Origin: Vulcanisaeta sp. UBA163
GTDB taxonomy: Archaea; Thermoproteota; Thermoprotei; Thermoproteales; Thermocladiaceae
DNA length: 5,217 nucleotides
NCBI GenBank assembly: GCA_002496475.1
Contig: DAJV01000033.1
Span: 1-5,217 of the forward strand
Direction: 5' to 3'
A model generated the notes under the pieces. That model saw only the letters and a list, made by a program, of their open reading frames with translations, did not search any database and had not been told where the DNA came from. Of this stretch, positions 4,653 to 5,217 are shown piece by piece. Positions within the stretch are counted from its first letter, which is position 1, and each line of letters opens with the position of its first letter. Made by a program: the position numbers and the translations under genes.

Positions 4653-5217
4653 TGCAAGTAGTGATGGATCAATAGGTACCTTATCAATCCTAACCCTACT
4701 ACCCCTCCTCCTGAGTATGTCCTCCACGGCACTCGTTACTGCGGCCGCGGCCACACCCACGGGCACCTCGCCAATGCCCTTAACACCCAGTGGCGTCACC
4801 GGTGATGGCGATGGAACTAGGTGAACCTCGATTTCCGGCATGTCCAGAGTCGTCGGTAGGCCGTAATCGCCAAGGCTCAGTGTGAGTAAATTACCATCCT
4901 CGTCATACCTATAGGCCTCATAGAGCGCCAGGGATATGCCTATTACGGTACCACCCATCACCTGCTCCTTGACCAGGTCCTCATCAAGTACATTACCGGG
5001 GTCTAGGTAGACCACGTGCTTAATTGGTTTGAGCCTACCATCCTCATACCTAACCACTGCAATATCGCAGGCAAATGGGTATGCAATATACCTGCCTATC
5101 CTCGCCTCGGCCGTGTATGCTAAGGTGACCTCCTCACCGCCAAGCTCAAGGATGCTAACCCTCCTACCATCGCTTGAACGGAAATAGTCCCTCTCATAGG
5201 TAATATTACTACAGAGC
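4650..5217 (-). CDS. Molybdenum hydroxylase large subunit (xanthine dehydrogenase/aldehyde oxidase family), C-terminal fragment
   Basis: This is the last 188 residues (full codons from 5216) of a molybdopterin-binding catalytic subunit; the family is usually about 700-800 residues, so most of the gene lies beyond the right edge. There is no stop between 5216 and 4653, so the frame is open to the edge and the GTG at 5057 is an internal Val. In fragment numbering, P-F-A-C-D-I-A-V-V (46-54) leads to Y-L-D-P-G-N-V-L (70-77), Q-V-M-G-G-T-V-I-G-I-S-L-A-L-Y-E (85-99) and D-Y-G-L-P-T (117-122). G-V-K-G-I-G-E (144-150) follows, where E150 matches the conserved catalytic glutamate at the molybdenum site. 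Relatives include crenarchaeal glyceraldehyde oxidoreductase, CO dehydrogenase-like and xanthine dehydrogenase subunits; the substrate cannot be told from this part. FAD and iron-sulfur subunit genes may lie outside the window. Confidence 0.88.
   Translation of the reverse strand, partial: LCSNITYERDYFRSSDGRRVSILELGGEEVTLAYTAEARIGRYIAYPFACDIAVVRYEDGRLKPIKHVVYLDPGNVLDEDLVKEQVMGGTVIGISLALYEAYRYDEDGNLLTLSLGDYGLPTTLDMPEIEVHLVPSPSPVTPLGVKGIGEVPVGVAAAAVTSAVEDILRRRGSRVRIDKVPIDPSLLA

Noticed and set aside
4616..4732. A 39-residue N-terminal extension of the PAC2 protein.
   Set aside because: It would overlap the hydroxylase gene by over 80 bases, reads through the PAC2 promoter, and does not look like PAC2 sequence. 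The ATG at 4615 is at the expected distance from a TATA-like box.
4653..5057. A separate 135-residue protein starting at the GTG at 5057.
   Set aside because: The frame stays open through to the window edge, and the residues before 5057 continue the molybdenum hydroxylase pattern, so this is only the C-terminal part of a larger protein.
1..5217. CRISPR arrays, tRNA or rRNA genes, intact insertion sequences.
   Set aside because: No regularly spaced repeats, no TTCGAAT-type T arm with matching acceptor stem, and no transposase motifs were seen on either strand.

Overview
The window looks like crenarchaeal chromosome, most likely from a Thermoproteales hyperthermophile of the Vulcanisaeta/Caldivirga kind. 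The genus is inference. The evidence is the gene content (a PAC2-family proteasome-assembly-type protein and an archaeal-type molybdenum hydroxylase), the frequent AGG/AGA/ATA codons, and TATA-like boxes about 25-30 bases before start codons with almost no 5' leader, which is typical of leaderless crenarchaeal transcripts. No tRNA, rRNA, CRISPR array or intact insertion sequence was seen.

Layout from left to right: (1) A minus-strand transporter pair: a DUF3311 small membrane protein followed, after 6 bases, by a sodium:solute symporter that runs off the left edge. (2) Divergent from it, a plus-strand calcineurin-like phosphoesterase ending in a strong GC-rich hairpin that begins inside its stop codon. 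(3) A minus-strand two-gene operon joined by an ATGA overlap: a 332-residue protein resembling DUF2400 (a divergent relative of the HhH-GPD DNA glycosylases) with an added C-terminal four-cysteine motif, and an 89-residue unknown protein. (4) Divergent from that, a plus-strand SDR oxidoreductase whose family lacks the usual Tyr/Lys catalytic pair. (5) A 424-base gap with no convincing protein gene but a good TATA-like box, a small open frame and short inverted repeats. (6) On the minus strand, a PAC2-family protein with its own promoter, downstream of the C-terminal quarter of a molybdenum hydroxylase large subunit that runs off the right edge.

Most units are independent housekeeping or metabolic genes rather than one system. 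The symporter pair probably imports an organic acid or similar solute, the SDR and molybdenum hydroxylase are redox enzymes, and the PAC2 protein probably assists proteasome assembly or gating. The part most likely to hold undescribed biology is the coupled pair at 1216-2480: a DUF2400-like protein with a putative iron-sulfur site plus a small partner with an internally repeated motif. The gap at 3379-3802 is the second place to look.
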